From positions 1 to 29,315 of the forward strand of contig FR901083.1 of NCBI GenBank assembly GCA_000438295.1: 29,315 bases of DNA, read 5' to 3'. The notes under the pieces are model-generated. The model saw only the letters and a list, made by a program, of their open reading frames with translations. It made no database searches and was not told the DNA's origin. This document shows positions 14,292 through 23,009 of this stretch, piece after piece. Each line of letters begins with the position of its first letter. Positions within the stretch are counted from its first letter, which is position 1. Made by a program: the position numbers and the translations under genes. The DNA is from Clostridium sp. CAG:451 (GTDB taxonomy: Bacteria > Bacillota_I > Bacilli_A > RF39 > UBA660).

Positions 14292-15883
14292 GAAAAATGA
14301 TACTTCAAAATATAGACAGTCTTATTAGTTTCCTCTCTTTTAAACTCTACTTTATTTAAAAAATTATTGCTACTTATAAGAAGATGAATATCTAATAATA
14401 TATTTTTACCTATTTTTGACACTTCTATATAATCTAAAATATCAAAGATAATGTTTTTTCTAACTTCATCTACAGTAGTCATTTCTTGAAGTGAAGTATT
14501 AATTTTTTTAAAATCAACAATAGAAGATTCTTCTTCTAAATATTTAATTTTTCTAGCATAATCATTCATTTTAGTTGCTAACTCTTTTCTTGTTATCATC
14601 TCATCTAAAAATAATTCTAAAATCTTTTGCTTCTTTTTTTCTAGTTTATCTATTTCAAAACTGTTATTTTCATCTAAATTTATTTTTTTATAATTATTAA
14701 TTAAAATATTTATTATATTTTTACTGTCAATATTGATTTGTTTTATTATATTGTCAAATATACAATTAAGTTCACTTTCTCTAATATTTGGTGAATTACA
14801 CTTTTTCTTTCCATCTTTTAAATAAGTTGAACATACCCAAGATACATCTTTTTTATTCCTTTTAAAATATCTTCTATAAAATATGGTTTTATCCATCTTA
14901 CAATAAATCTTGTTACTGTATAAATATAATCTTTTATTATTAGTTGATTTTTTGTATTTTGTCTTTCTATTATTTAACCTTTCATTAGCTAAATCCCATA
15001 TTTGTTCACTAACTATAGGAGGAATATTATCTATATCTTTACAAACTTTCCACTCACTCTTATCTAAATATTTTACTTTTTTAGTCATGTAATTAATTAC
15101 GGTAGTTTTCCTTCCACAGTAATAGCCTTTATATTTAGGATTGGCAATCATTCTAGATACAGTTGATATAGAAAATTTATTTCCCATACTAGTTTTTATA
15201 TTCTTACTATTTAGTTCTTTTACTATTTTAGAAATAGATAATTTGTCTATAACATACTTTCTATAAATGCTTTCCACTACTCTAGCTTCCTCTTCTATTA
15301 TAACTAATTTTTTACTTTCTTTATCTTTTTTGTATCCATATAATAAATTATTTCCAAGGATTACTTTCTTTTCTATTGCTCTATTCATACCGAATCTTAC
15401 TCTCTCTGATAAACGCCTTATTTCATCTTGAGCTAGAGAAGCCATTATTGTAAGTCTTAGTTCAGCATCTGGTAATATAGTATTAATATTATCATTCACA
15501 AAAAAAACAGCTACTCCATTATTTAATAATTCTCTTGTATATTTAATACTATCTAGAGTATTCCTTGAAAACCTTGATATCTCTTTAGTAATTATTAAAT
15601 CAAACTTATCACTTTTTGAATCATTTATCATTTTCATAAACTGTTCTCTTTTAGTATCATTAGTACCAGTTATACCATCATCTATATATGTAGCTATATA
15701 AGTCCAGTTTAAATTATTATCTATTACCTTTTTAAAGTGTTCTACCTGGTTTACTAAAGAATTTTTTTGTTCTTTATGATCGGTTGATACTCTAGCATAA
15801 ATAACTACTCTTAAATTAATATCATTTATGCTTATACCACTATTTAACATATTTCTAATATTAAGTAAATTAATAACAATCAC
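14288..15883 (-). CDS. Large serine recombinase (resolvase/invertase superfamily)
   Basis: Site-specific DNA recombinase. The N-terminal resolvase domain (about residues 24-165) has YARVSTDHKEQ with the nucleophile at S33, then DDGITGTN, ISRFSRNTLD and ELRLTIMASLAQDE. It is followed by the 'Recombinase' DNA-binding domain (about 180-290, LLYGYKKD...ANPKYKGYYCG), a zinc-ribbon-like part (C328, C351, C362; the second position of the first pair is not Cys, as in the C-x-x-H/D variant of this family) and a C-terminal coiled coil (about 400-450). At 531 aa it is normal length. The long frame starts with GTG at 15883, overlapping the 44-aa gene by 14 bases; ATG at codon 12 is an alternative. Such enzymes integrate or excise elements or invert segments. 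No complete att pair or other element genes were found. Confidence 0.9.
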   Translation of the reverse strand: MIVINLLNIRNMLNSGISINDINLRVVIYARVSTDHKEQKNSLVNQVEHFKKVIDNNLNWTYIATYIDDGITGTNDTKREQFMKMINDSKSDKFDLIITKEISRFSRNTLDSIKYTRELLNNGVAVFFVNDNINTILPDAELRLTIMASLAQDEIRRLSERVRFGMNRAIEKKVILGNNLLYGYKKDKESKKLVIIEEEARVVESIYRKYVIDKLSISKIVKELNSKNIKTSMGNKFSISTVSRMIANPKYKGYYCGRKTTVINYMTKKVKYLDKSEWKVCKDIDNIPPIVSEQIWDLANERLNNRKTKYKKSTNNKRLYLYSNKIYCKMDKTIFYRRYFKRNKKDVSWVCSTYLKDGKKKCNSPNIRESELNCIFDNIIKQINIDSKNIINILINNYKKINLDENNSFEIDKLEKKKQKILELFLDEMITRKELATKMNDYARKIKYLEEESSIVDFKKINTSLQEMTTVDEVRKNIIFDILDYIEVSKIGKNILLDIHLLISSNNFLNKVEFKREETNKTVYILKYHFS

Positions 15884-16004
15884 CTAATTCTTTTAATAGA
15901 TTATCTTCTGTATACTTATACATTTGATACGTTATTTTATTTTCCTCATAAAGTCTTTTATTAAGAGAGATAGCTAGTTTTAAAGTTAAGATTTCTTTAG
16001 TCAT
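15870..16004 (-). CDS. 44-aa companion of the serine recombinase (SHOCT-like helical peptide)
   Basis: ATG 16004-16002 to TAA 15872-15870. The peptide begins MTKEILTLKLAISLNKRLYE and continues with ENKITYQMYKYTED and LLKELGDCY. The pattern 'long helix, short N-K-I-T-x-x-x-Y turn, second helix' is typical of SHOCT-like small proteins ('L...G-I-I-T-E-E-E-Y') often found just before large serine recombinase genes in Firmicutes mobile elements. Its end overlaps the recombinase GTG start. There is no Shine-Dalgarno site, but TATAAT (16015-16010) lies only five bases before the ATG, so a leaderless transcript is possible. The frame was found by reading the gap between the recombinase and the secretion operon; family membership is by pattern only. 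Confidence 0.62.
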   Translation of the reverse strand: MTKEILTLKLAISLNKRLYEENKITYQMYKYTEDNLLKELGDCY

Positions 16005-16023
16005 ACTTAATTATATGGCAAAG

Positions 16024-16051
16024 AAAAAAAAGTATTAATTACTAATACTTT
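16024..16051 (-). terminator. Terminator of the type VII secretion operon
   Basis: On the minus strand AAAGTATTA (16051-16043) pairs with TAATACTTT (16037-16029) around a five-base loop and runs into a continuous T-tract (to about 16024). It lies a few bases after the stop of the 366-aa gene and separates that operon from the recombinase pair. Confidence 0.75.
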
Positions 16052-16057
16052 CTTATA

Positions 16058-17158
16058 TTATTTAATTTCAGACTTTGCCATTTGATTCAAAGTGTAAGAA
16101 GTTTGTGAAAATTCACCATCTGACTTAATACTATGATATTTACCGGTATCTGAGTTATATCTATATGTCACATCTGTTCCAATTGTTTTTTTATCATCTA
16201 CATATAAATGTTTACCACTTGGAACAACAATATCTTGTTTCTTGTTTACTTGTTTTTCTATTTCTCCACCATCAGTAGTGACAAACTCTACATTAAGTTC
16301 CTCTATTTTCTCACCATCATTAGTGTCATCTTCTAACTCAAGTTCTTCTACTTCTTCATCATCAGTATTGTCATCTTCTAACTCAAGTTCTTCTACTTCT
16401 TCACCATCACTAGCATTATCTAAACTTTCTTTTTTCTGTTCTTCTTGTTCTTTTGTCGAAACAGTATCGATAGTAGCATTTTCTGTTTCGATTGCTCTTT
16501 TTAAAGTTTTCATATAGAAAGCTGCTGCTAAACCGGTTGTATAATAACCAGTTGATTGTCCATCTTTTTTTATTAAATAACTACCATCCTCTTGTTTTTC
16601 AAAGGTTAGTTTACTACTACTTAGATTTGAATCCTTCATAAATTTATTAAAATCAATAAAATTACGTTTTTTAACATCTTCTCCACTAGTAGCTACATTG
16701 GCTTTTGTGACACCTTTTATACCGATAGCACCAAATGCCGTTGTTAAAGCTGTTTCGCTAATATTATCACCTAGTGTTGATTCAACTGATGATATATATT
16801 GTTCTAAAGCTTCGGCTATTTCGTCCATATTAGTAGCTTCAGCAAATATTTTTTCTACTGTATCACATATTTCTTCAGAAAGAGAAGCTAACTTATCAGC
16901 AGCAGGTGCTATGCCATTACTGGAGGTAAGCCATTTTTTGTATTCTTTAAACTTACTAATATATTCTCCATCATATTCATTTGTATTAACAACGGTGCCT
17001 GCTACTATTTGATCATTATAACCATCTAACGTAGCGGCACATCTCACTATATTACTACAATTTGAACTAGTTTTTACTGCTGTTGATTTTAAAATCCTAA
17101 TAACACTTCTAACTTCTCTTGATAGTTCTAATATTCCACTTGTTCTTACAGTAGCCAT
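16058..17158 (-). CDS. Probable type VII secretion substrate with acidic repeats (366 aa)
   Basis: The family is not recognised. Residues 1-155 are helical with Ser/Thr/Ala-rich packing and contain KKWLTSSNG near residue 76, a W-turn-G arrangement as in WXG/LXG proteins. There is no signal peptide or membrane segment, which fits export through the EssC-type machine. A middle domain (about 165-225) reads DGSYLIKKDGQSTGYYTTGL. Acidic repeats follow at about 251-303. The C-terminus (about 308-366) has IVVPSGKHLYVDD and TYRYNSDTGKYHSI, resembling a small beta domain. Its ATG overlaps the previous stop by one base (TAATG), so translation is coupled. It is the last gene before the operon terminator. 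It could be a secreted effector or an extracellular subunit; no toxin active site is visible. Confidence 0.62.
   Translation of the reverse strand: MATVRTSGILELSREVRSVIRILKSTAVKTSSNCSNIVRCAATLDGYNDQIVAGTVVNTNEYDGEYISKFKEYKKWLTSSNGIAPAADKLASLSEEICDTVEKIFAEATNMDEIAEALEQYISSVESTLGDNISETALTTAFGAIGIKGVTKANVATSGEDVKKRNFIDFNKFMKDSNLSSSKLTFEKQEDGSYLIKKDGQSTGYYTTGLAAAFYMKTLKRAIETENATIDTVSTKEQEEQKKESLDNASDGEEVEELELEDDNTDDEEVEELELEDDTNDGEKIEELNVEFVTTDGGEIEKQVNKKQDIVVPSGKHLYVDDKKTIGTDVTYRYNSDTGKYHSIKSDGEFSQTSYTLNQMAKSEIK
16250..16408 (-). repeat. 45-bp tandem repeat encoding acidic 15-residue units
   Basis: Two nearly identical 45-base units, a third diverged unit and a partial fourth encode D-G-E-E-V-E-E-L-E-L-E-D-D-N-T and variants at residues about 251-303 of the 366-aa protein. 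The first two units are almost base-identical, which implies recent duplication. Confidence 0.8.
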
Positions 17159-17460
17159 TATTTAACCTCCTTGCTTCTTCCTAAGTATTCTTTATAATTT
17201 CCTTGACTTATATATAGAGTAGTAGTCTTAACTGTACCTAATTGACTTTCTATATCACTATAACCTTCTAATTCATTTATACACTCTGCTAATTTAGCTT
17301 GCTCTTTATGTCCACCTTCACTATCCCAAACTTCGTTAACTAATCCAAGTATTTCTTTTAAAGATGCAATTGCACTAGTAAATTGACCAGTAGCTGGTAA
17401 ACTCTGTTGAGCTTCTAAAATAGCATTTTTTACTTCATCTACTTCAGCTTGTGATACCAT
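17158..17460 (-). CDS. WXG-like small helical protein of the secretion operon (100 aa)
   Basis: The product is a two-helix-sized protein: helix 1 (VSQAEVDEVKNAILEAQQSL), a further helical stretch, then NEVWDSEGGHKEQAKLAEC, where W followed by a Ser/Gly-rich turn recalls the WXG hairpin. The tail contains TTTLYISQGNYKEYLGRSKE. The start is decided by AGGAGGAATT directly before ATG 17460-17458; the in-frame TTG farther upstream lies before this ribosome site and is not used. It is probably exported by the EssC machine or acts as a partner of the 366-aa protein, with which its stop and start overlap (TAATG). Unlike the two genes before it, it lies beyond an internal hairpin-U-tract, so it may be made in smaller amounts. 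Confidence 0.68.
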   Translation of the reverse strand: MVSQAEVDEVKNAILEAQQSLPATGQFTSAIASLKEILGLVNEVWDSEGGHKEQAKLAECINELEGYSDIESQLGTVKTTTLYISQGNYKEYLGRSKEVK

Positions 17461-17474
17461 AATTCCTCCTATCT

Positions 17475-17500
17475 GAAAAAACAATACTCAACAGTATTGT
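17475..17500 (-). terminator. Internal attenuator within the type VII secretion operon
   Basis: On the minus strand ACAATACT (17500-17493) pairs with AGTATTGT (17488-17481) around a GTTG loop, and a T6 tract follows immediately (17480-17475). It lies between the 17507-17809 gene and the ribosome site of the next gene. The eight-pair stem is A/U-rich, as in the operon's final terminator, so partial termination is expected. Confidence 0.6.
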
Positions 17501-17506
17501 CAATTC

Positions 17507-17809
17507 TTATCCTTGATTTAATATATCTTTAATATTAGCATTACCTGATTCAATTGTATCAGCAGAAGTATTTAAATCTCTTCTGATATTTGCTTCAACA
17601 TTTTCAAAGTCTTGTTGTAATTTATTAATTCTTGACTTTATATCATTGACAATCGAATCAATATCTGCACTAGTTAAAGCTCCACCGCTTAAGCTAGTAT
17701 AAGCTTGATTTACTTGCATTATTTGCTCATTCATACGATTTGTAAATTGTGACTTTAAGTAATCAATACCTTCTAATATTGCCGTTTTTGATGCTTGTTT
17801 GCTATCCAT
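17507..17809 (-). CDS. WXG100-size helical hairpin protein without the Trp (100 aa)
   Basis: A 100-residue protein with two predicted helices (about residues 5-38 and 47-85) joined by SLSGGALTS. It has the length and shape of WXG100/EsxA-type exported proteins, but the turn has SGG instead of W-x-G and the protein has no Trp at all. It follows a canonical-looking WXG100 gene by 14 bases and has AGGAGGGAT before the ATG at 17809. Such pairs commonly form heterodimers that are secreted together, one partner carrying the Trp motif; that pairing is inference. It precedes the internal attenuator and should therefore be well expressed. Confidence 0.72.
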   Translation of the reverse strand: MDSKQASKTAILEGIDYLKSQFTNRMNEQIMQVNQAYTSLSGGALTSADIDSIVNDIKSRINKLQQDFENVEANIRRDLNTSADTIESGNANIKDILNQG

Positions 17810-17823
17810 TGTTATCCCTCCTT

Positions 17824-18111
17824 TTAAGCTTGATCAATTTGATTTACATATGGAACAGATTCCTCTAGATTTTGAATTCTAGCAGAAATATACATGATAA
17901 AACTTTCAATATCACCATTAATAAAGTTTTCTAATCTAGATTGTGCTGTAGCACTTCCAGCTGTTGTCCAATATTTCTTTAAATTAGTTTCATTATATTG
18001 AATCAACTCTTCTTTAACTTTAGTCATCCCATCTCTTGTTTCACTTAATAGAGAAATAACTTTTTGTAATGATGCTTGATCAAAATGAATTGTATCTCCT
18101 AATCCGTTCAT
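17824..18111 (-). CDS. WXG100-family (EsxA-like) secreted protein (95 aa)
   Basis: A helical hairpin of WXG100 size. The central turn reads KKYWTTAGSATAQSRLENFI with Trp at 48 and Gly at 52, the usual W-(2-3 residues)-G turn, flanked by amphipathic helices (about 10-45 and 53-85). There is no signal peptide, as expected for a substrate of the EssC ATPase. The ATG at 18111 has GGAGGTGA five bases upstream. A 72-base spacer separates it from the EsaB-like gene. That spacer holds A/T-rich boxes (a TTGATT and a CTATATATAG) that could give an internal promoter, but no spacing fits well. Confidence 0.82.
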   Translation of the reverse strand: MNGLGDTIHFDQASLQKVISLLSETRDGMTKVKEELIQYNETNLKKYWTTAGSATAQSRLENFINGDIESFIMYISARIQNLEESVPYVNQIDQA

Positions 18112-18183
18112 AAGTTCACCTCCTACCTTTCTATATATAGCCTAACATAAAGTATATTATTAATCAATCTTATTTACAACTCT

Positions 18184-18438
18184 TTACATAAGTACTAGCC
18201 ATGTTCCATGTCTAATATCCGTATTTTTTAATATTTGATTATTATTATATTCTTTACCAGTCATTCTATTATATAACTTTTCTTTATTAGTTATAATATA
18301 ATATCCATTAGATACTTCTACTAATCCTTTAGAAAGAAGAGAAACGATTTCTCCTATTTTTTTGTTAGCAGGTAAAAATACTTCATACTTTTTTTCAATT
18401 AGCGGTACTATTATAGTTACTAATACTTTATTATCCAT
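18184..18438 (-). CDS. esaB: EsaB/YukD-like ubiquitin-fold protein of the type VII secretion system
   Basis: At 84 residues it matches YukD/EsaB in size. The beta-grasp pattern is visible: VLVTIIVPLIEKKYEVFLP (first hairpin), a helix KIGEIVSLLSKGLVEV, then IITNKEKLYNRMTGK, and the closing strand HGTWLVLM near the C-terminus, where these proteins end '...GD.LIL'. It lacks the terminal Gly-Gly of conjugating ubiquitins. In Staphylococcus and Bacillus this cytoplasmic protein is needed for type VII secretion or its regulation. Its ATG overlaps the EssC stop by one base (TAATG), showing translational coupling. Confidence 0.85.
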   Translation of the reverse strand: MDNKVLVTIIVPLIEKKYEVFLPANKKIGEIVSLLSKGLVEVSNGYYIITNKEKLYNRMTGKEYNNNQILKNTDIRHGTWLVLM

Positions 18439-21400
18439 TACTCATCACCTTCTAATACTTTAATTCTAGTAGCACTTCCATTATCAATTACATAACCAAA
18501 ATTGGCTGGTATTTGACTGCTTAATATTCTTAATGGAGTACTTATACTATGAATAGTACTATTATTTAGTCCTCTACCTATATAGATACCACCGTCTAAA
18601 ACAGTAAACTGTCTAAACCAGTTCTCGTAAGCATAAGTCTTAATATCTATTACTCTACCTACTAATACAATGGAAACATTCTTTAGCTCTGACATTTTAC
18701 TAAAAATTTGTAGTAGACTATTTTTAGTTGTTATATCAAGCGTATTAATCATTTTCTCAATGCCTATAACAAACACTACTAATTCTTTTGTTCTATTACT
18801 TTCAAATACTTTATCACTCATAAACTTAAATGAATCATTTGTCTCATTATGATATATACAATTAGTAAAAGTATTTAAATTATAAAAGTCTTTTAAATCT
18901 ATAACTACTACTTCTATATTATCTAAACTACTAATTTCATTTACTATAATTCTAGTAAATTTAGCTAGCATATTCATATCTTCAGAATTAATTAAATGAA
19001 TTAAATTCTTTTTAAAATTATAAGTAGCTATATCAAGAGTTTCTTCTACTATACCAACTGGTACGTTAGCAATATTATTTAGTTTGCTTACTACATCTTT
19101 TATAGTTACTATATCTGGAAGTACTGGTACTCTTTTAGCTTTACTAATAATTTGTTCATTTAAACTAATTACTACTTTTTTAATATATTCACTTAATTGT
19201 TCTTTTGGACAAATTGAAGCAGTCTGAAATTCGTAAGGTTCTTCTTTTATTAGAGCAACACCTCTATTATTAATATCTGCTAACATCGGAGTCTTTTTAC
19301 CAAGCAACATATTATAATCTATTTGAGCAGAAAGTTTTAAAGGTATGATAACAGGGAAATTAGCTCTCATATTTAATCTTAAAGCTCTATCACTTATAGC
19401 CGTTATAATAGTATATATTCCATATTTAGAACCATCTCTTGATATTTTATTTACAATACTATCGTAATCTTCATAAGCTTCTTTAAAATTTTCATAACCA
19501 GATAGTAAGAAGACTATTGCTGGCATAGTAGTTCCTGAATGTGTACAATAAAATTCATAACTACCATTATATTCTTGTAGTAATTTTTTTCTTCTTTCTA
19601 TTTCATTAGTAAGTAGTTTTAATAGTTTATCAACCTTTTCTTCTTCACTTGCAAAGATAACATCTCCAACTTGTGGAGCATCTTCATAAATTTTTAATGT
19701 TTCATTATCAAAGTCTAGTGCGTAAATATTAACTTCATCAGTTGTATAGTTTGTAATTAACGAATATAAAATAGTATTAGTAATTGTATTTTTCTCATTC
19801 ATACTATAAATTACAGTGTTACCTTTATTAGCTAAATCAATTGTTAACAATCCTTGACTTTGACTAGCTGGGTTATCATACTCTCCTAATATTATTTGAA
19901 TATTAAATGGTTTTCTTTTAAAGTTATATTTCTTCTTCAAGTCATCAACATAGATAATAGCTGGTATTTTAGGTAACCATAATTGTTTAACAGAAATGGA
20001 ATTCTTTTGGGCTAATAAAGATAAATATTTTACTATGTTAGGTAATTGTTCACCCATTACTTGAATGTTTTTCTTAGGACTATTAATCGTTTTGATACTT
20101 TCACCCACATCATTTATAAAGACAATCGAGTCATCTTTTTGATGATAAACTTTATCTTCAGGAATATAAGGAGCTCCTGCCCAAGCTGCTTGTCCCAAAG
20201 CAAATAATTCATCATATCCTACTTGTAAATAGAACCTACCTGTCTCTTTAATAGCGGCAGCATCTGGTCTTTTAATAACTTCATTGGAATCAGATGCTTC
20301 TTGTACTTTTAGACAAACTCTAAATCTGGAGTTGGACCATATTTGATCATTTACTACTCCACTAGGTTTTTGAGTAGCTAGTATTAAATGTACTCCTAAA
20401 GAACGTCCTATACGAGCAGTTGATATTAACTGATCCATAAACTCTGGTTGTTGACTTTTAAGTTCTGCAAACTCATCCGATATAATGAACAAATGCGATA
20501 CAGCAGTTTTTAATAATCCTTCACGATAATATTTTTGATACTTATATATATCAATTGTTCCTTCTCCTAGTTCTTCTCTTGCTTCATTAAATAATTTTTG
20601 TCTTCTTTTAAGTTCACTTTCAATAGATGCTAATGCTCTATTAATATCAGCTGTTTCAAGATTAGTTATTGTTCCTGCTAGATGAGGTAAAACTATTTCT
20701 TGTTCTTGATTTTCAAAGGCTCCAACTAATCCACCACCTTTATAATCTATTAAAACAAACTGTACTTCATCTGGATGAAAATTAATAGCCATTGATAGAA
20801 TATAAGTAATAATAAATTCCGATTTACCAGATCCTGTCATACCAGCTATTAAACCATGAGGTCCTTCTTCTTTTTCATGTAAATCTAATTTAAATTTCTT
20901 ACCATCAGTACTGATTCCAATTGGAACGGCTAAACTATTTATTGGATTATTAACTTTCCATCGTTCAATAGGATTTAATTGTTCTATTCTAGATACATCA
21001 TACATTTCAAGGAAGCCAATTGACTTAGGTAAAACAAAATCATTTTCTTTATTTTCAATAGGAATATTTAAAAGTCTAACTGAGCAATAAGCTAAATCTA
21101 GTTTATCTACTGGCTCAATAGTAAACTGTTTTTGAGTTTCTTCTACTAGTTCATTTTCAAATATGCCACCACTTTGCATATCATTTATACCAATGAAGGC
21201 TTTAGTAGCAGTAGGAAGATTGGCAAGAGAAGGATGTAACATTAATAAACTGAAACCTAAATTACCATCCATTTCTAATATTTCATCTATCAAAGGATAA
21301 CTTTTAGCAAGTTTATAATCATCCGTAATAATCATATAGTAGGTTGAAAAGTTCTTATATAAACTTTCCCTGCTGTCTTTAATTTTTTCAACTTGTTTTT

Positions 21401-22985
21401 CTCTTGCTGTTATTATTCTTTGTAAGTAAAGAGATAATTCTTTTATCTCATCAGAATTAGTAGCAAAGAAACGAATTGTCTTATCATCATTAAAAATATG
21501 AGGCATTAATTTAATATTAGACCAATAATCTTTATTTGCTTCGTTAGTTAAAACAACTATTTTTAAATCATAATAACTATGAAGAGCTACCATTTGGAGT
21601 AATAACAAATCTGTATATGGTTTTATATATTCATATTTTCCTGTAATAGCAATTATATTTTTTTCTATTAAGTTCTCTACTATAGGAACACCTTCTATAT
21701 ATTTATACTTATTAACTATAATACGCATTTTATCTTCTAAATTATTATCATCTATAGTAAAATGTTCTGTCGGATAATTAAGCTTAATAGCAAGATTAGT
21801 TCTACCTATACCAAGTCTTATTGATAAAAAATCTTTCTGATGTAATTCTCTTCCCCAAAGAGTTCTACTTTTATTAATAATCATTTGATAACATTCAATT
21901 GGACTTATATTATTAGAGAGTAATATTTGTTTTTGTTTAGTAGAAATATTTTGAAGTTCTACTTCTTTTTTAGTTAAATACTCATTATATTTTTTTTCAG
22001 CTTTTAACTTTTTCTTTTCTTGTTGTTTCTTAGTATATTTTCTATTTATAACAGGCCATAGAAGAGTTCCCGCCATCATAGAAATAGAAATAGCAATGGT
22101 TGGTAAAACACTCATCATATCTCTTTGACCATTTTGCATAGACATAAAAGCAACTAAAAGCATGACAAAAGAGGTAGAGGCCATTGTTATCATAGGACCA
22201 ATAGTTAAAATAAATGGTTGATCTTCTTGAGTGTTATAATTAGGTGGTCCATCTATTTTAAATTCTTCACTTTCAACTATTTCAACAAATCTAGGAGATC
22301 TAATAAAATAGTCATTTTCATTATATAATTCTATTTCCCTTTCTTCATCAGTAGTTATTACTTCTTTATTTTCTTCTCTTTCAATAAAGTGTGCTGGTAA
22401 ATTATTATTATAATTCACACTTTCTAAGGGATTATTATATATTAACATATTACCTAAAACAATAATTTTTACTCCCATGATAAAGATTACATCACCATGA
22501 TTAAGCCTTATCATTCCATTAAGTGCTTTATTATTGATAAATGTTTTATACTCACTATTTAGATCTTTTATTAACCAGGTTCTATTTTGATAAGTTATCT
22601 CTACTTGTTTTGGAGAAATTAATTGATTGTTACAACTAAAAGTATTATCATTACTACTTCCAATAGTAAAATTACAATCTCTTTCCATTTCTAAGTATTT
22701 ATAAGATAAATCATTAACTGGTGACGTATAAAGAATATAGTATCCTATTTCATCTTTTATTTGTAAAATTAAAAATTGGTATTCATTAAGTACAACTTCT
22801 CTTAAAGCTTCTTTATTAGCTAGTATTCTTACATTTTTATTACTATAAGCTTTCCACTTACCATTTTCTTCACTTATATTTATTAGATTCTTTTCATTAC
22901 TATCTTTTATCCAATAACTACCAGATATTATGGAAGGTAGAGTAAAGCTTGTTAGTTCCTCTTTATTAAGTATATAAACTAACAT
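18438..22985 (-). CDS. essC: EssC-like FtsK/SpoIIIE ATPase, motor of the type VII secretion system (1515 aa)
   Basis: Membrane ATPase that drives WXG100 export. The N-terminal cytoplasmic part (1-190) includes an FHA domain (about 100-180, FTIGSSNDNTF...NHGDVIFIMG), preceded by a second diverged FHA-like unit. Two membrane segments follow (about 258-280 and 290-312), then a basic coiled coil (315-350). ATPase domain 1 is intact: Walker A GMTGSGKS ending at K721-S722, and Walker B HLFIISDEFAEL with D837-E838. Domain 2 (about 1040-1240) and domain 3 (about 1310-1500) keep the overall layout but lack a G-x4-GK-[ST] loop. Length is typical of EssC (about 1480). ATG 22985 is preceded by AGGAGGG. 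It is the first gene of the operon and its stop overlaps the EsaB-like start. Confidence 0.93.
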   Translation of the reverse strand: MLVYILNKEELTSFTLPSIISGSYWIKDSNEKNLINISEENGKWKAYSNKNVRILANKEALREVVLNEYQFLILQIKDEIGYYILYTSPVNDLSYKYLEMERDCNFTIGSSNDNTFSCNNQLISPKQVEITYQNRTWLIKDLNSEYKTFINNKALNGMIRLNHGDVIFIMGVKIIVLGNMLIYNNPLESVNYNNNLPAHFIEREENKEVITTDEEREIELYNENDYFIRSPRFVEIVESEEFKIDGPPNYNTQEDQPFILTIGPMITMASTSFVMLLVAFMSMQNGQRDMMSVLPTIAISISMMAGTLLWPVINRKYTKKQQEKKKLKAEKKYNEYLTKKEVELQNISTKQKQILLSNNISPIECYQMIINKSRTLWGRELHQKDFLSIRLGIGRTNLAIKLNYPTEHFTIDDNNLEDKMRIIVNKYKYIEGVPIVENLIEKNIIAITGKYEYIKPYTDLLLLQMVALHSYYDLKIVVLTNEANKDYWSNIKLMPHIFNDDKTIRFFATNSDEIKELSLYLQRIITAREKQVEKIKDSRESLYKNFSTYYMIITDDYKLAKSYPLIDEILEMDGNLGFSLLMLHPSLANLPTATKAFIGINDMQSGGIFENELVEETQKQFTIEPVDKLDLAYCSVRLLNIPIENKENDFVLPKSIGFLEMYDVSRIEQLNPIERWKVNNPINSLAVPIGISTDGKKFKLDLHEKEEGPHGLIAGMTGSGKSEFIITYILSMAINFHPDEVQFVLIDYKGGGLVGAFENQEQEIVLPHLAGTITNLETADINRALASIESELKRRQKLFNEAREELGEGTIDIYKYQKYYREGLLKTAVSHLFIISDEFAELKSQQPEFMDQLISTARIGRSLGVHLILATQKPSGVVNDQIWSNSRFRVCLKVQEASDSNEVIKRPDAAAIKETGRFYLQVGYDELFALGQAAWAGAPYIPEDKVYHQKDDSIVFINDVGESIKTINSPKKNIQVMGEQLPNIVKYLSLLAQKNSISVKQLWLPKIPAIIYVDDLKKKYNFKRKPFNIQIILGEYDNPASQSQGLLTIDLANKGNTVIYSMNEKNTITNTILYSLITNYTTDEVNIYALDFDNETLKIYEDAPQVGDVIFASEEEKVDKLLKLLTNEIERRKKLLQEYNGSYEFYCTHSGTTMPAIVFLLSGYENFKEAYEDYDSIVNKISRDGSKYGIYTIITAISDRALRLNMRANFPVIIPLKLSAQIDYNMLLGKKTPMLADINNRGVALIKEEPYEFQTASICPKEQLSEYIKKVVISLNEQIISKAKRVPVLPDIVTIKDVVSKLNNIANVPVGIVEETLDIATYNFKKNLIHLINSEDMNMLAKFTRIIVNEISSLDNIEVVVIDLKDFYNLNTFTNCIYHNETNDSFKFMSDKVFESNRTKELVVFVIGIEKMINTLDITTKNSLLQIFSKMSELKNVSIVLVGRVIDIKTYAYENWFRQFTVLDGGIYIGRGLNNSTIHSISTPLRILSSQIPANFGYVIDNGSATRIKVLEGDE

Positions 22986-23009
22986 TTAATTCCCTCCTAT
23001 TCTTATTAA

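Noticed and set aside
115..16020. TGCCATATAATT at 115-126 and its reverse complement at 16009-16020, an inverted pair flanking the surface region with the recombinase next to one copy
   Set aside because: It is only 12 A/T-rich bases including a TATAAT box, with no clear extended match or crossover dinucleotide symmetry; chance is the simpler explanation without inversion data.
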